Shown piece after piece: positions 8,311-16,560 of a DNA stretch of 38,962 nucleotides (position 1 is the first letter of the stretch; each line of letters starts with the position of its first letter). The stretch spans positions 1 to 38,962 of the forward strand of contig NZ_BDBC01000076.1 in assembly GCF_001612785.1 (NCBI RefSeq), in the 5' to 3' direction. Below the pieces are notes generated by a model that was not told the DNA's origin, did not search any database, and saw nothing but the letters and a program-made list of their open reading frames with translations. A program made the position numbers and the translations under genes. The stretch comes from Nocardia beijingensis NBRC 16342. GTDB lineage: Bacteria; Actinomycetota; Actinomycetes; Mycobacteriales; Mycobacteriaceae.

Positions 8311-9327
8311 TCAGGTCCCCACCGTCCCGTCGACCGCCACTTCGGCATGCGCCGGATACGCGTGCACCACCGCCGTGTCCAGCTTGGGCACCACATGGGT
8401 CAGGGCGTGCTGGGCCTCGTGCGCGACGCGATGGGCTTGCGCCAGCGTGATCGTCGGGGCCACGTCCAGCTCGACGTCGGCGTGCAAGCGGTGACCGATC
8501 CACCGCATCCGCAGGCTGCGCACGCCCTGCACACCCGGCTCGGCGGCCAGCACCCGCTCGGCCGCGGTGACCATCCCCGGCTCGACGGCGTCCATCAGAC
8601 GACGCAGCACGTCGCGTGCCGCGGTGCGCAGCACGGCGAGGATCGCGACGGTGATGAGCAACCCCACGATCGGGTCGGCGAGCGGGAAACCCAGTGCCAC
8701 TCCGCCCGCACCGAACAGCACGGCCAGGGAGGTGAACCCGTCGGTGCGCGCGTGCAGGCCGTCGGCGACCAACGCCGCCGAGCCGATCCGCCGGCCGACG
8801 CGGATCCGGTACAACGCGACCGTCTCGTTGCCGATGAACCCGACCAACCCGGCCGCGGCCACCCAGCCCAGATGCTCCAGCGGCACCGGATCGAGCAGCC
8901 TGCGCACCGCCTCGTATCCGGCGATCAACGCCGACAAGGCGATCATCGCGACGACGAAGAGACCGGCCAAGTCCTCCGCGCGGCCGAAACCATAGGTGTA
9001 GCGACGGGTCGCGGCCTTGCGGCCGAGCGCGAACGCGATCCACAGCGGGACCGCGGTCAGCGCGTCGCCGAAGTTGTGCACGGTGTCCGCGGCGAGGGCC
9101 ACCGAGCCGGACGCGGCGACGATCACCAGTTGCAGCACCGCGGTGCACCCGAGCACGACCAGACTGATCCGCACCGCCCTGATGCCGATCGCACTGGCTT
9201 CCAGCGCGTCGTCCATGCTGTCGGCGGCGTCATGGCTGTGCGGGACGAAGATCTCCCGCAGCACGCCGAACGGACCGGAACGATGCCGGTGATGTCCGTC
9301 GTGATGGTGGTGGTGCCGATGGGTCAT
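8311..9327 (-). CDS. Cation diffusion facilitator family metal exporter (probable Ni/Co, or Zn)
   Basis: The 338-residue membrane protein has a His-rich N-terminus (MTHRHHHHHDGHHRHRS), about six hydrophobic segments and a cytoplasmic C-terminal domain. The CDF transport-site pairs are visible: ADTVHNFGD in the second transmembrane helix and ADGLHARTD in the fifth. Such proteins export divalent metal in exchange for protons. Its ATG overlaps the stop of kmtR (ATGA), so the two are translated from one message. In M. tuberculosis, KmtR controls the CDF gene Rv2025c, which makes Ni(II)/Co(II) the favoured substrate by context. The exact metal is inferred. Confidence 0.9.
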   Translation of the reverse strand: MTHRHHHHHDGHHRHRSGPFGVLREIFVPHSHDAADSMDDALEASAIGIRAVRISLVVLGCTAVLQLVIVAASGSVALAADTVHNFGDALTAVPLWIAFALGRKAATRRYTYGFGRAEDLAGLFVVAMIALSALIAGYEAVRRLLDPVPLEHLGWVAAAGLVGFIGNETVALYRIRVGRRIGSAALVADGLHARTDGFTSLAVLFGAGGVALGFPLADPIVGLLITVAILAVLRTAARDVLRRLMDAVEPGMVTAAERVLAAEPGVQGVRSLRMRWIGHRLHADVELDVAPTITLAQAHRVAHEAQHALTHVVPKLDTAVVHAYPAHAEVAVDGTVGT

Positions 9328-9716
9328 GCGCTCGCCTCGTCTCGGCCGGGGAGTTCGCGCAGCGCGCCGGCCCCACGATGATGCGCGGGAACACCGGGCC
9401 CCGCGTGCTCGGCGTTGTACACCGCGTCCACCACCAACTGACGGACGTGCTCGTTCTCCAGGCGATAGAAGATCGTCGTCCCCGCTCGGCGGGTGTTCAC
9501 CAGCCGAGCCATGCGCAGTTTGGCCAGATGCTGCGACACCGAAGGCGCGGGCTTGCCGACCTGTCCGGCCAGGTCGTTCACCGACAGTTCGCGGTCGACC
9601 AGCGCCCAGAGCACTTGCACCCGAGTGGGATCGGCGAGCATTCGGAACACCTCGACAACCAGTCCGACCTGATCCTCCGCGAGACGCGGACGCAATTCCT
9701 GGTTATCTGCATTCAT
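9324..9716 (-). CDS. kmtR: ArsR/SmtB-family Ni/Co-sensing repressor, KmtR-like
   Basis: This 130-residue winged-helix protein has the ArsR core at about 18-95, including LADPTRVQVLWALVDREL and the recognition region GKPAPSVSQHLAKLRMARLV. The known KmtR metal ligands of M. tuberculosis (His88, Glu101, His102, His110, His111) correspond here to H90, E103, H104, H112 and H113, all shifted by two. That makes an orthologous Ni(II)/Co(II) sensor very likely: metal binding would release it from DNA and induce the exporter. It forms an operon with the overlapping CDF gene. A palindrome across the start codon is the likely operator, implying autorepression. Confidence 0.92.
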   Translation of the reverse strand: MNADNQELRPRLAEDQVGLVVEVFRMLADPTRVQVLWALVDRELSVNDLAGQVGKPAPSVSQHLAKLRMARLVNTRRAGTTIFYRLENEHVRQLVVDAVYNAEHAGPGVPAHHRGAGALRELPGRDEASA

Positions 9717-9725
9717 ACGCAGATA
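9704..9725. promoter_or_regulatory. Probable KmtR operator over the kmtR start codon
   Basis: The inverted repeat TATCTGC (9704-9710), eight bases, GCAGATA (9719-9725) is perfect and AT-rich compared with its surroundings. It contains the kmtR start codon at 9714-9716. Its form resembles operators of mycobacterial ArsR metal sensors. Overlap with the start suggests a leaderless message blocked by its own product. Confidence 0.65.
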
Positions 9726-10226
9726 TTAGAGCAGAACTGGGCGCCGTTACCAGCGCTCCGGGCCGATGTGGCGGCGGCACCCCCTGCGTTGCCGCCGACA
9801 CACCGGTCGACCCCGAAACCCGAACAGGTCTTCTGTCTTAGCCGACGGTGGCTTCGGTGCGCCAGACGAGCGGAGCGATATCACCCGAATGAGACAAACC
9901 GATCGGCACGACATTCCCACCATTCGGGCATGCGTCCCAAAGGGCGGCGGTGACCAGCGTGAATGCCTCAGAGTCGCAGCGATGTTCACGCGCACCTGTG
10001 CACACAACTGCACGTGCAGTACGGCCCTTCCGGCGCTGCACCGCGCTCCGATCGGAACATTCTGCACCGGATCCGTGGTATCCGGCGCGATCCGGCCCGA
10101 GCCGTGCGGCCCGGCCGCGACCCGCTCGACGGCCACCCGCCGACATGAACGAGCCATCGGGCGCCCGACCACACCCCGTTACTGTGAATCACGAGAGACG
10201 CATCGAGCGACCGTGGAGTAGACGAC
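9726..10226. other. Intergenic stretch between kmtR and the acyl-CoA dehydrogenase gene
   Basis: About 500 bases between divergent genes. It should contain the kmtR and dehydrogenase promoters. Several open frames cross it on both strands, but none has a recognisable product or a good ribosome site. I see no RNA gene or clear repeat. Confidence 0.5.
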
Positions 10227-11369
10227 ATGCCAGTGGACCGAATGCTGCCCACCCCCGAGGCCAGGGACCTGCTGGAGCTGACCCGCGACATCGCCGACAA
10301 GGTGCTCGAACCGCGCGTGGCCGAGTGCGAGAAGACCGGGATCTTCCCCGACGGCGTCTTCCCCGCCCTGGGCGCGGCCGGGCTGCTCAGCCTGCCGTAC
10401 CCCGAGGAATACGGCGGCGGCGCGCAGCCCTACGAGGTGTATCTCCAGGTGCTCGAGGAACTCGCCGCCCGCTGGGCCGCCGTCGCGGTCGCCGTCAGCG
10501 TGCACAGCCTGTCCTGCCATCCGCTGTTCACCTTCGGCACCGAGGAGCAGAAGCAACGCTGGCTGGCCGACATGCTCTCCGGCGAGACCATCGGCGCCTA
10601 CAGCCTGTCCGAGCCGCACGCCGGTTCCGACGCGGCCGCGCTGCGCTGCCGCGCGACACCGGTGGCGGACGGCTACCGGATCACCGGCGCCAAAGCGTGG
10701 ATCACCAATGGTGGCCGCGCCGATTTCTACACCCTGTTCGCCCGCACCGGCGAAGGTTCTCGTGGCATCTCCTGCTTCCTGGTTCCCCGCGACACCGAAG
10801 GGCTCAGCTTCGGCAAGCCGGAGCAGAAGATGGGCCTGCGCGCCGTGCCCACCACCACCGCCGCCTACGACGACGCGTTCCTGCCCGCCGAACGTCGCGT
10901 CGGCGCGGAGGGACAGGGGCTCTCGATCGCCTTCAGCGCCTTGGATTCCGGCCGGCTCGGCATCGCAGCGGTCGCCACCGGCCTGGCGCAGCGCGCCCTC
11001 GACGAGGCCGTCGCCTATGCCAAGGAACGTGAGGCGTTCGGCCGCCACATCATCGACCACCAGGGTCTCGGCTTCGTCCTCGCCGACATGGCCGCCGCCG
11101 TGGATTCCGCTCGCGCCACCTACCTCGATGCCGCCCGCCGCCGCGACGCGGGCCTGCCTTACTCACGCCAGGCCAGCGTGGCCAAGCTCGTCGCCACCGA
11201 CGCCGCCATGAAAGTCACCACCGACGCGGTCCAGGTCTTCGGCGGCTACGGCTACACCCAGGACTTCCCGGTCGAGCGCTACATGCGCGAAGCCAAGGTG
11301 ATGCAGATCTTCGAGGGCACCAACCAGATTCAGCGCCTGGTCATCGCGCGCCAGCTCGCCGGAAACTGA
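10227..11369 (+). CDS. Acyl-CoA dehydrogenase (FadE-type)
   Basis: This 380-residue flavoenzyme introduces the alpha-beta double bond in acyl-CoA. The N-terminal helical domain is followed by the two signature regions: GAYSLSEPHAGSDAAAL for FAD/substrate binding, and a C-terminal domain with VFGGYGYTQDFPVERYMRE. The catalytic base is the glutamate at about 363 in the motif FEGTNQIQR, typical of short/medium-chain enzymes. Length equals the family norm. A GTGGAG site precedes the ATG at 10227. The monooxygenase gene begins about 80 bases downstream on the same strand and is probably co-transcribed. The acyl substrate cannot be told from sequence. Confidence 0.92.
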   Translation: MPVDRMLPTPEARDLLELTRDIADKVLEPRVAECEKTGIFPDGVFPALGAAGLLSLPYPEEYGGGAQPYEVYLQVLEELAARWAAVAVAVSVHSLSCHPLFTFGTEEQKQRWLADMLSGETIGAYSLSEPHAGSDAAALRCRATPVADGYRITGAKAWITNGGRADFYTLFARTGEGSRGISCFLVPRDTEGLSFGKPEQKMGLRAVPTTTAAYDDAFLPAERRVGAEGQGLSIAFSALDSGRLGIAAVATGLAQRALDEAVAYAKEREAFGRHIIDHQGLGFVLADMAAAVDSARATYLDAARRRDAGLPYSRQASVAKLVATDAAMKVTTDAVQVFGGYGYTQDFPVERYMREAKVMQIFEGTNQIQRLVIARQLAGN

Positions 11370-11449
11370 TGCCGCCGGTGGCCGTAAATGCCGATTGAAT
11401 GACCGCGGATGTCTTCGGACCTGCGGATACCGGCTCGTACCCTGAGCAG

Positions 11450-12919
11450 ATGACGACGCCGTCCATCATCATCATCGGGGCCGGATTCGGTGGGCTCGGC
11501 ATCGCGCTGGAGCTGCGGCGGGCCGGGCTGGACAACTTCACCATCCTGGAGCGCGCAACCGACCTCGGCGGCGTCTGGCGCGAGAACACCTATCCCGGCG
11601 CGGCCTGCGACGTGCCTTCCCCGCTGTACTCCTGGTCCTACGAGCCGAAATCCGATTGGCCACGGCGTTTCTCCGAACAGCGCGACATCCACGACTACAT
11701 GCGTGGCGTCGCCGACCGGCACGGCCTGCGGCGCTTCATCCGCTTCGGCACCGAGGTGACCGACGCGGAGTTCGACGAGCGCACCGGCCAGTGGACCGTC
11801 CGCACCGCCGACGGCACGCAACTGACCGCCGACATCCTCGTCCCCGCGGTCGGCCAGCTCTCCCGCCCTGCGCTGCCGAACATTCCCGGCATCGACACCT
11901 TCGCCGGTCCGGCTTTCCACTCCGCCGAATGGGACCACGACGTCGACCTGACCGGCAAGCGCATCGCCTGCATCGGCACCGGCGCCAGCGCGATCCAGTA
12001 CATCCCGCGCATCCAGCCGGCCGCGGGCCACCTCACGCTGTTCCAGCGCTCCGCCGCCTGGGTGCTGCCGAAGGCCGACGTCGAGTACAGCGCGGTGCAC
12101 CACGCGCTGTTCAAGTACTTCCCGCCCAGCCGACTCGCCGAGCGCTTCGCCATCTGGTCGATCTTCGAATTGCTCGCCCTCGGCCTGACCGACATCCCGT
12201 CGATCAAGACCCCCGTGATCGCGTTGGCCGACCGGCACCGGGAAAAGCAGGTGCCCGACCCGGAGCTGCGCGCGAAGCTGACCCCCGACTACGCGGCGGG
12301 GTGCAAGCGCGGACTGTTCTCCAACGAATACTTCCCCGCGCTGGCGCAGCCGAACGTCACCGTGGAGACCACCGCCATCGAGGCGATCACGCCGACCGGC
12401 ATCCGCACCGCCGACGGCGTCGAGCACGACGTGGACGTCATCATCTTCGGCACCGGCTTCAAGGGCACCGAGTTCCTGGCGCCGATCAACATCTACGGCC
12501 TCGGCGGCCGCAAGCTGGCCGATGTGTGGGGCGACGAAGGCGCCCGCGCCTACCTCGGTCTCTCGGTACCCGGGTTCCCCAACCTGTTCATGATGTACGG
12601 CCCGAACACCAACGTCGGCGCGGGCTCCATCATCTACATGCTCGAGTCCCAGGCCCGCTACATCCGCCAAGTCGTGCAGTACCTGGCCGATCGGCCGGGC
12701 CGCTACCTCGCCGCCCGCCCGGCCGCGGAGCAGCGCTGGGACGACTGGTTGCAGAAGCGGTTGAAGGACACACCGTGGAACTTCTGCTCCAGCTGGTACC
12801 GCAACGCCTCGGGCCGCATCACCAACAACTGGCCCGGCGCCACCGTCCTCTACCGCTGGAAGACCAGGACTTTCGATCCGGCCGACTACGACGAGGCGCA
12901 GGCGCCCGCGACGCCGTGA
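11450..12919 (+). CDS. Flavin-containing monooxygenase, Baeyer-Villiger type
   Basis: The 489-residue protein begins with a Rossmann FAD-binding motif GAGFGG (10-15) and has a second dinucleotide motif GTGASA for NADPH near 180. Between them lies FAGPAFHSAEWD (about 151-162), which fits the Baeyer-Villiger fingerprint FxGxxxHxxxW(D/P). Such enzymes insert oxygen next to a ketone carbonyl using NADPH and O2. ATG at 11450 (MTTPSIIIIGAGFGG) was chosen because the FAD motif normally starts close to the N-terminus; an in-frame start at 11399 adds 17 unlike residues. It follows the acyl-CoA dehydrogenase gene closely. A short CCCGC/GCGGG hairpin at 12920-12936 follows the stop. The ketone substrate is unknown. 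Confidence 0.9.
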   Translation: MTTPSIIIIGAGFGGLGIALELRRAGLDNFTILERATDLGGVWRENTYPGAACDVPSPLYSWSYEPKSDWPRRFSEQRDIHDYMRGVADRHGLRRFIRFGTEVTDAEFDERTGQWTVRTADGTQLTADILVPAVGQLSRPALPNIPGIDTFAGPAFHSAEWDHDVDLTGKRIACIGTGASAIQYIPRIQPAAGHLTLFQRSAAWVLPKADVEYSAVHHALFKYFPPSRLAERFAIWSIFELLALGLTDIPSIKTPVIALADRHREKQVPDPELRAKLTPDYAAGCKRGLFSNEYFPALAQPNVTVETTAIEAITPTGIRTADGVEHDVDVIIFGTGFKGTEFLAPINIYGLGGRKLADVWGDEGARAYLGLSVPGFPNLFMMYGPNTNVGAGSIIYMLESQARYIRQVVQYLADRPGRYLAARPAAEQRWDDWLQKRLKDTPWNFCSSWYRNASGRITNNWPGATVLYRWKTRTFDPADYDEAQAPATP

Positions 12920-12993
12920 CCCGCACACTCAGCGGGACCTCAGCTAGCCGACAGTAAACTGGCATTGTCCGAGATCTCGCGGAAGAGGTGCCC

Positions 12994-13797
12994 ATGTTGT
13001 GGCTGCTTATCGCCCTTGTCCTCGGCGCGCTGATCGTCTTACTGATATGGCAGTCACAACAGGGCGAACAGCGTAGAGCCACCGAGCTGGCCGACGCGCT
13101 CGCCGACGCCAGGCAAGTGAACGAACGGCTGGGCGGCCAGGTCTACAGCCTCTCCGGCAGCAACGACGCCGCCACGCAGGCGCTGGCCGACGCCGCCGAA
13201 CGGCATCTCGCAGCCGGCGCGCAGCTCGACCAGGCCCGCACCCCCACCCAGGCACGGCTCGCGAAACAGACCGCCGTGGAAGGCCTGTACTACATCAGGG
13301 CCGCGCGTACCGCCATGCACATGGACCCCGGCCCCGCGATCCCCGGCCTCGACGGCCAGGACACCGCCGGACAGGTAACCGAAAAACGCGTCGTCGAATA
13401 CGAGGGCAGGCAAATCGCGGCCGCCCCCGACCCCTCTGCCTCGACCCCGAACTACTACCCCGGCGGCCGAGTGGCCGGACGCCCCGTACCCGCCGGGTGG
13501 TACTCCGAGCCCTGGTGGAAGCCCGCGATGATCGCAGGCGCCTGGGGCATCGGCTCCGCCCTCCTGTTCACCTCCCTGTTCTCCGGAATGTCCGGAGTCG
13601 GCTACGACGCCCACGGCTTCGAGAGCGGCTACGGCGAGGGATTCCAAGACGGCCTGGCCGCGGACAACGGGGGGTATGACCAGGGTGGGGACTACTCCGG
13701 TGGGTACGACGGAGGCGACTACTCGGGTGGCGACTACTCCGGGGGCTATGACGGCGGCGGCGGCTACGACGGAGGCGGCTTCGACGGCGGCTTCTGA
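12994..13797 (+). CDS. Membrane-anchored protein with Gly/Tyr/Asp-rich C-terminus (unknown function)
   Basis: The 267-residue product has one N-terminal transmembrane segment (LWLLIALVLGALIVLLIW) and a helical region rich in Ala, Gln and Glu (about 25-120). A second hydrophobic stretch (MIAGAWGIGSALLFTSLFSG) lies near 180. The C-terminus repeats YDGG/DYSGG units. It resembles proteins annotated as DUF1542-containing in Nocardia and mycobacteria, but I cannot assign a role. ATG at 12994 is favoured because GGAAGAGG ends five bases before it; an in-frame GTG at 12988 sits inside that site. It is the last host gene before the tRNA. Confidence 0.7.
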   Translation: MLWLLIALVLGALIVLLIWQSQQGEQRRATELADALADARQVNERLGGQVYSLSGSNDAATQALADAAERHLAAGAQLDQARTPTQARLAKQTAVEGLYYIRAARTAMHMDPGPAIPGLDGQDTAGQVTEKRVVEYEGRQIAAAPDPSASTPNYYPGGRVAGRPVPAGWYSEPWWKPAMIAGAWGIGSALLFTSLFSGMSGVGYDAHGFESGYGEGFQDGLAADNGGYDQGGDYSGGYDGGDYSGGDYSGGYDGGGGYDGGGFDGGF

Positions 13798-15894
13798 CCC
13801 CTCCACCAGCCCTCCCCGACAGCGATGCGGACTCCGAGCCCGATACCCGGTAGACTGCGAACGTCCCGGGCGGGCCACAAACCCACCCACCCAGCCTTCG
13901 TAGCTCAGGGGATAGAGCACCGCTCTCCTAAAGCGGGTGTCGCAGGTTCGAATCCTGCCGAGGGCACCAACATCATGGGCAACTTTTTCAGTTGTTGCCC
14001 TACCTGTGACGGGCCGTGTGCTGGTTTGGTTTGATGCTGGCGGCGGCTCGACGGCGGGTTCCGGGGGTGCGATAGCGGTCAGCGCGGCGGTGGCTTGTGC
14101 GGCGGCGGGGAGTGTGTCCGTGGTCAGTGTGGCGTGGATGGTGGCACGTTTGGTGTTGTGGTCGTAGACGATCTTGAGACCGAACGCCTCGTACAGATCG
14201 CGTTGCAGGGCGTCGGGGGCGATGGTGAGTTGCAGCGCGAGTCGGGGTAGATCTTCGATCAGGTCGGGCGCGTTCGGTTGTCGTCGGGCGGCCTGTTCGC
14301 GCAGCGCCTCAAGCGCGGTGTTCTTGGTTCGGCGTTCGTGTTCGAGTTCGGCGAACCGGTGACGCAGTCGTCCGGCCCAGGCGTCGGCTATCTCGTCACC
14401 GCTGGAGAAGCTGCGGGATTCGCGCTCGTCGAGGAGGTTGTTCTGACGGCGGGTGATCTCGGCGACCGCCTTCTCGATCGCGGCGATCTGCTGTTCGATG
14501 TCGCCGCGGTTGCTGGAGTCGTGGTCGCGTAGTTGGTGGCGTAGCAGCGTGGCGCGGTCGGGACCGAACACGCGCTCGTTGAAGAAGGTTTGTACGCACT
14601 CTAGTAGTGCGTCTTCGCGCACGTACACCGTCGGGGGGTGGTCGGCGTACGCCTCGGGGTTGCCGACGCGGTCGAGTTGCGGCTGGCAGGTGTAGTAGCC
14701 GTAGCCCTTACGGGTTTTGCCGAACATCCGTTTGTGGCATTGCTGGTGGTGCACGTAGTAGCGCAGCACGTAGGTGCGGATGGTGGCGGGGTGGGAGTTC
14801 TTGCCGCTCATCCGCGATCCTTGCCGGATGGTGCGCTTTGCCTGTACCGCTTCCCACATTTCGCGGGTGACGAGTGGTTCGTGGGTGGGCTCGGGTGACC
14901 AGACCCATTTCTCAGGTGGGTTGAGCTTGCCGCCTTTCTTGGTGGCTCGCCGGTTCCACACCATGTAGCCGGTGTATTTAGGGTTGATCAGGATCTCGCG
15001 CACCGACGATCGCGTCCAGCATCCCCGGGCTCGCTCGGGCCGGTTCGGTTGCGGGGGCGGGTAGCGGTCGAGGTCGACGTTCAACCGCGCCGCGATCACT
15101 TCGTAGGCGAGGTGTTCGTCGTGTCGCAGCTGGAAGATCCGCACGACCGCCGGTGCGCGTTCGGGGTCCACGACGAGTCGGGATTTGGTGCGTCCCTCTT
15201 CTCGTTTGGCCGCGACCGGGTGCGGGACCCGCTCGTTGAGGTAGCCGTAGAGCGGTTTGCCGATGTTCCAGCCTTGTTTGGCATGTTCGCGGTAGCCTTC
15301 CCAGGACTGTTCGAGAGTGTGGCGCAGGAACCATTCGGCCACACCTTGTTTCATGCGCCGCACCAGGATCTGGGTGGCGCGTTTCTCCGACAGCGAGATC
15401 GGCCCCTCATCGGCGGCGTACAGCGGCACGCCAACAGTTTCCAACTCGTGTTCGAGCTGAGTGGACTGATGGGTCCACCGCGCGGCGCGTTCGATCTCCT
15501 CCACCACCACTGCCTCGAACCGGCGATTGGGGTGGCGTGCTTCGGCCAGCAGGTCGGCCAATCCCCCGTCGCGGGGAATCGGGATGTCGAACGCCTCGTG
15601 CGCGTTGCCGCGACCGCGCTGTTCGAGGTCCTTGCGGGAGGACTCCACATCGTAGAAGAACGCCACGATCACGAACCCGGACGGTAATACTTTGCGGCAG
15701 TTGTCCAACTGGCGCGGCAGCGACAACGTCGGGTCCTGCAAGTCCCGGGTCGAGGTCCGCAGGAACACCGCCACCGGTACCGGCGCGGTACCACCGATCC
15801 CGAGCACGTCCGGTCCGGGAGAACCGACATATCCGGGCATTCCCGCGTTAAGGAGGCTCGCGCCGCCGGGACCTGTGTATTCGGGCATGTTCAC
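13054..15894 (-). CDS. Large serine recombinase (integrase); frame runs through attL into host DNA
   Basis: The N-terminal resolvase domain has the catalytic serine S48 in AVFLRTSTRD, then the SLPRQ and EEIERAAR segments. A recombinase domain follows at about 200-330 (ILINPKYTGYMVWNRRATKKGG), then a degenerate zinc-ribbon region (HHQQCHKRM...YGYYTC) and a coiled coil (EQQIAAIEKAVAEITRRQ), as in integrases of mobile elements. Translation begins at GTG 15894, overlapping the upstream gene's TGA by four bases; an ATG at 15888 is also possible. After about 642 residues the frame enters the tRNA-Arg antisense (GRIRTCDTRFRRAVLYPL) and adds about 300 host-derived residues. The tail is a product of integration; the free circle would encode another C-terminus. 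Confidence 0.88.
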   Translation of the reverse strand: MNMPEYTGPGGASLLNAGMPGYVGSPGPDVLGIGGTAPVPVAVFLRTSTRDLQDPTLSLPRQLDNCRKVLPSGFVIVAFFYDVESSRKDLEQRGRGNAHEAFDIPIPRDGGLADLLAEARHPNRRFEAVVVEEIERAARWTHQSTQLEHELETVGVPLYAADEGPISLSEKRATQILVRRMKQGVAEWFLRHTLEQSWEGYREHAKQGWNIGKPLYGYLNERVPHPVAAKREEGRTKSRLVVDPERAPAVVRIFQLRHDEHLAYEVIAARLNVDLDRYPPPQPNRPERARGCWTRSSVREILINPKYTGYMVWNRRATKKGGKLNPPEKWVWSPEPTHEPLVTREMWEAVQAKRTIRQGSRMSGKNSHPATIRTYVLRYYVHHQQCHKRMFGKTRKGYGYYTCQPQLDRVGNPEAYADHPPTVYVREDALLECVQTFFNERVFGPDRATLLRHQLRDHDSSNRGDIEQQIAAIEKAVAEITRRQNNLLDERESRSFSSGDEIADAWAGRLRHRFAELEHERRTKNTALEALREQAARRQPNAPDLIEDLPRLALQLTIAPDALQRDLYEAFGLKIVYDHNTKRATIHATLTTDTLPAAAQATAALTAIAPPEPAVEPPPASNQTSTRPVTGRATTEKVAHDVGALGRIRTCDTRFRRAVLYPLSYEGWVGGFVARPGRSQSTGYRARSPHRCRGGLVEGSEAAVEAASVVAAAAVIAPGVVATRVVASVVPTGVVPTLVIPPVVRGQAVLESLAVAALEAVGVVADSGHSGEQGGEQEGGADAPGACDHRGLPPGLGVPPGGYGASGHSAAGVVVRGRGRGVGGGRDLPALVFDDAFFGYLSGGVLAVEAGDRGAGVHVHGGTRGPDVVQAFHGGLFREPCLGGGAGLVELRAGCEMPFGGVGQRLRGGVVAAGEAVDLAAQPFVHLPGVGERVGQLGGSTLFALL
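13851..13856 (+). promoter_or_regulatory. Possible -10 element of the tRNA-Arg promoter
   Basis: TAGACT lies 38 bases upstream of the mature tRNA 5' end, a suitable distance for a short leader. A convincing -35 element is not visible, so this is tentative. Confidence 0.3.
13894..13966 (+). tRNA. tRNA-Arg (anticodon CCT)
   Basis: A complete cloverleaf can be folded by hand. The acceptor stem GCCTTCG pairs with CGAGGGC (one T-G pair), the D arm is GCTC/GAGC, and the anticodon arm CCGCT/AGCGG has loop CTCCTAA with anticodon CCT at 13927-13929. The T arm is GCAGG/CCTGC with loop TTCGAAT. The discriminator base is A13966, and CCA is encoded at 13967-13969. The 3' end is the insertion site of the element to the right; the tRNA stays intact. 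Confidence 0.97.
13930..13969. other. Probable attL (3' part of tRNA-Arg)
   Basis: The integrase reading frame ends against this segment, and element DNA begins right after the encoded CCA. Integration into the tRNA 3' end normally duplicates a core that restores the gene. The exact core cannot be defined without attR, so the limits given are approximate. Confidence 0.4.
13977..14000. terminator. Hairpin just downstream of tRNA-Arg
   Basis: GGGCAAC (13977-13983) and GTTGCCC (13994-14000) form a perfect 7-bp stem around a T-rich loop, 8 bases after the CCA. It may terminate the tRNA transcript. The sequence is element DNA and also codes for the integrase C-terminal part on the other strand. 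Confidence 0.4.
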
Positions 15895-16208
15895 GCGGCT
15901 TTCCCTTCTTCGACATCCTCATCCGCAACATCGAGCTCGACTACCGCCGGTGCGGGAGCGGTCGTCTGCGTTCGGTCCTGGGTGGCCAGCCAATGCAGCA
16001 GGGCGGCCACCGCTTTCGCCTGGTTGGCCGCGATCCCGTCTGCCTCGGGGCCGTGGACGTAGCGGATGCGGAACGACGCGGTCAGCCCGCCCGCGTGTGC
16101 GTCGACCCCTGTCGGTACCGGCCCGCCTGCGGGTCGGCGCGACCGGCGCGGCCCACTGGGGCGGTGTAGTGGCGTAACCGTGTGCCTCGCTGATGATTCG
16201 CTGTCCAT
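15891..16208 (-). CDS. Small element protein of unknown function, coupled to the integrase
   Basis: The 105-residue product has a basic, Pro/Arg-rich N-terminal third and a central segment (FRIRYVHGPEADGIAANQAKAVAALLHWLA) followed by an acidic end (VADEDVEEGKAA). I do not recognise the family. It could be an integrase accessory protein or directionality factor by position, but no helix-turn-helix is evident. ATG at 16208 follows AGAGG with a seven-base gap; the longer start at 16226 has no such site. Its stop overlaps the integrase GTG, so translation is coupled. Confidence 0.65.
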   Translation of the reverse strand: MDSESSARHTVTPLHRPSGPRRSRRPAGGPVPTGVDAHAGGLTASFRIRYVHGPEADGIAANQAKAVAALLHWLATQDRTQTTAPAPAVVELDVADEDVEEGKAA

Positions 16209-16560
16209 GAACACCTCTTCTTTCATTTCCGACCGTGCGCCACCACACCTACTGCGGGTGGCACTGTCACCGGGTATCGGTGGTTGCTGTGTCCGGGTGT
16301 GCCGATCGGTCGGGGTTGCGGGGGTCTATCAACGCTCCGTAGGTGTCGAGTCGTCAACTGTCTTCTCCCCCCATGCTTCTGACGCCGCACCGACCCGAAC
16401 CGGTCCCACGGGCCCCGCCACGGCCCCGCCATCGCGACCAGCGGCCGGATCGGGGGCCGGAATTACCCGACCACGCCACCAGCCGCCCCTGGCGCGTCGC
16501 GGGCGCCGCCCGCGACGCGCGGAGACGACAGTCGGGGGACGGGAACGCCCGAATCCGCGC
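16209..16560. other. Intergenic stretch between the conjugation and integrase operons
   Basis: This 352-base gap holds the terminator of the VirB4 operon at its right end and, by position, the integrase operon promoter at its left. I see no supported gene; crossing open frames have no recognisable product. Confidence 0.5.
16492..16520. terminator. Terminator of the leftward conjugation operon
   Basis: Perfect 13-bp stem: GCGCGTCGCGGGC (16492-16504) and GCCCGCGACGCGC (16508-16520), with a three-base loop. It lies 40 bases after the stop of the VirB4 gene and separates this operon from the integrase operon. Confidence 0.8.
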
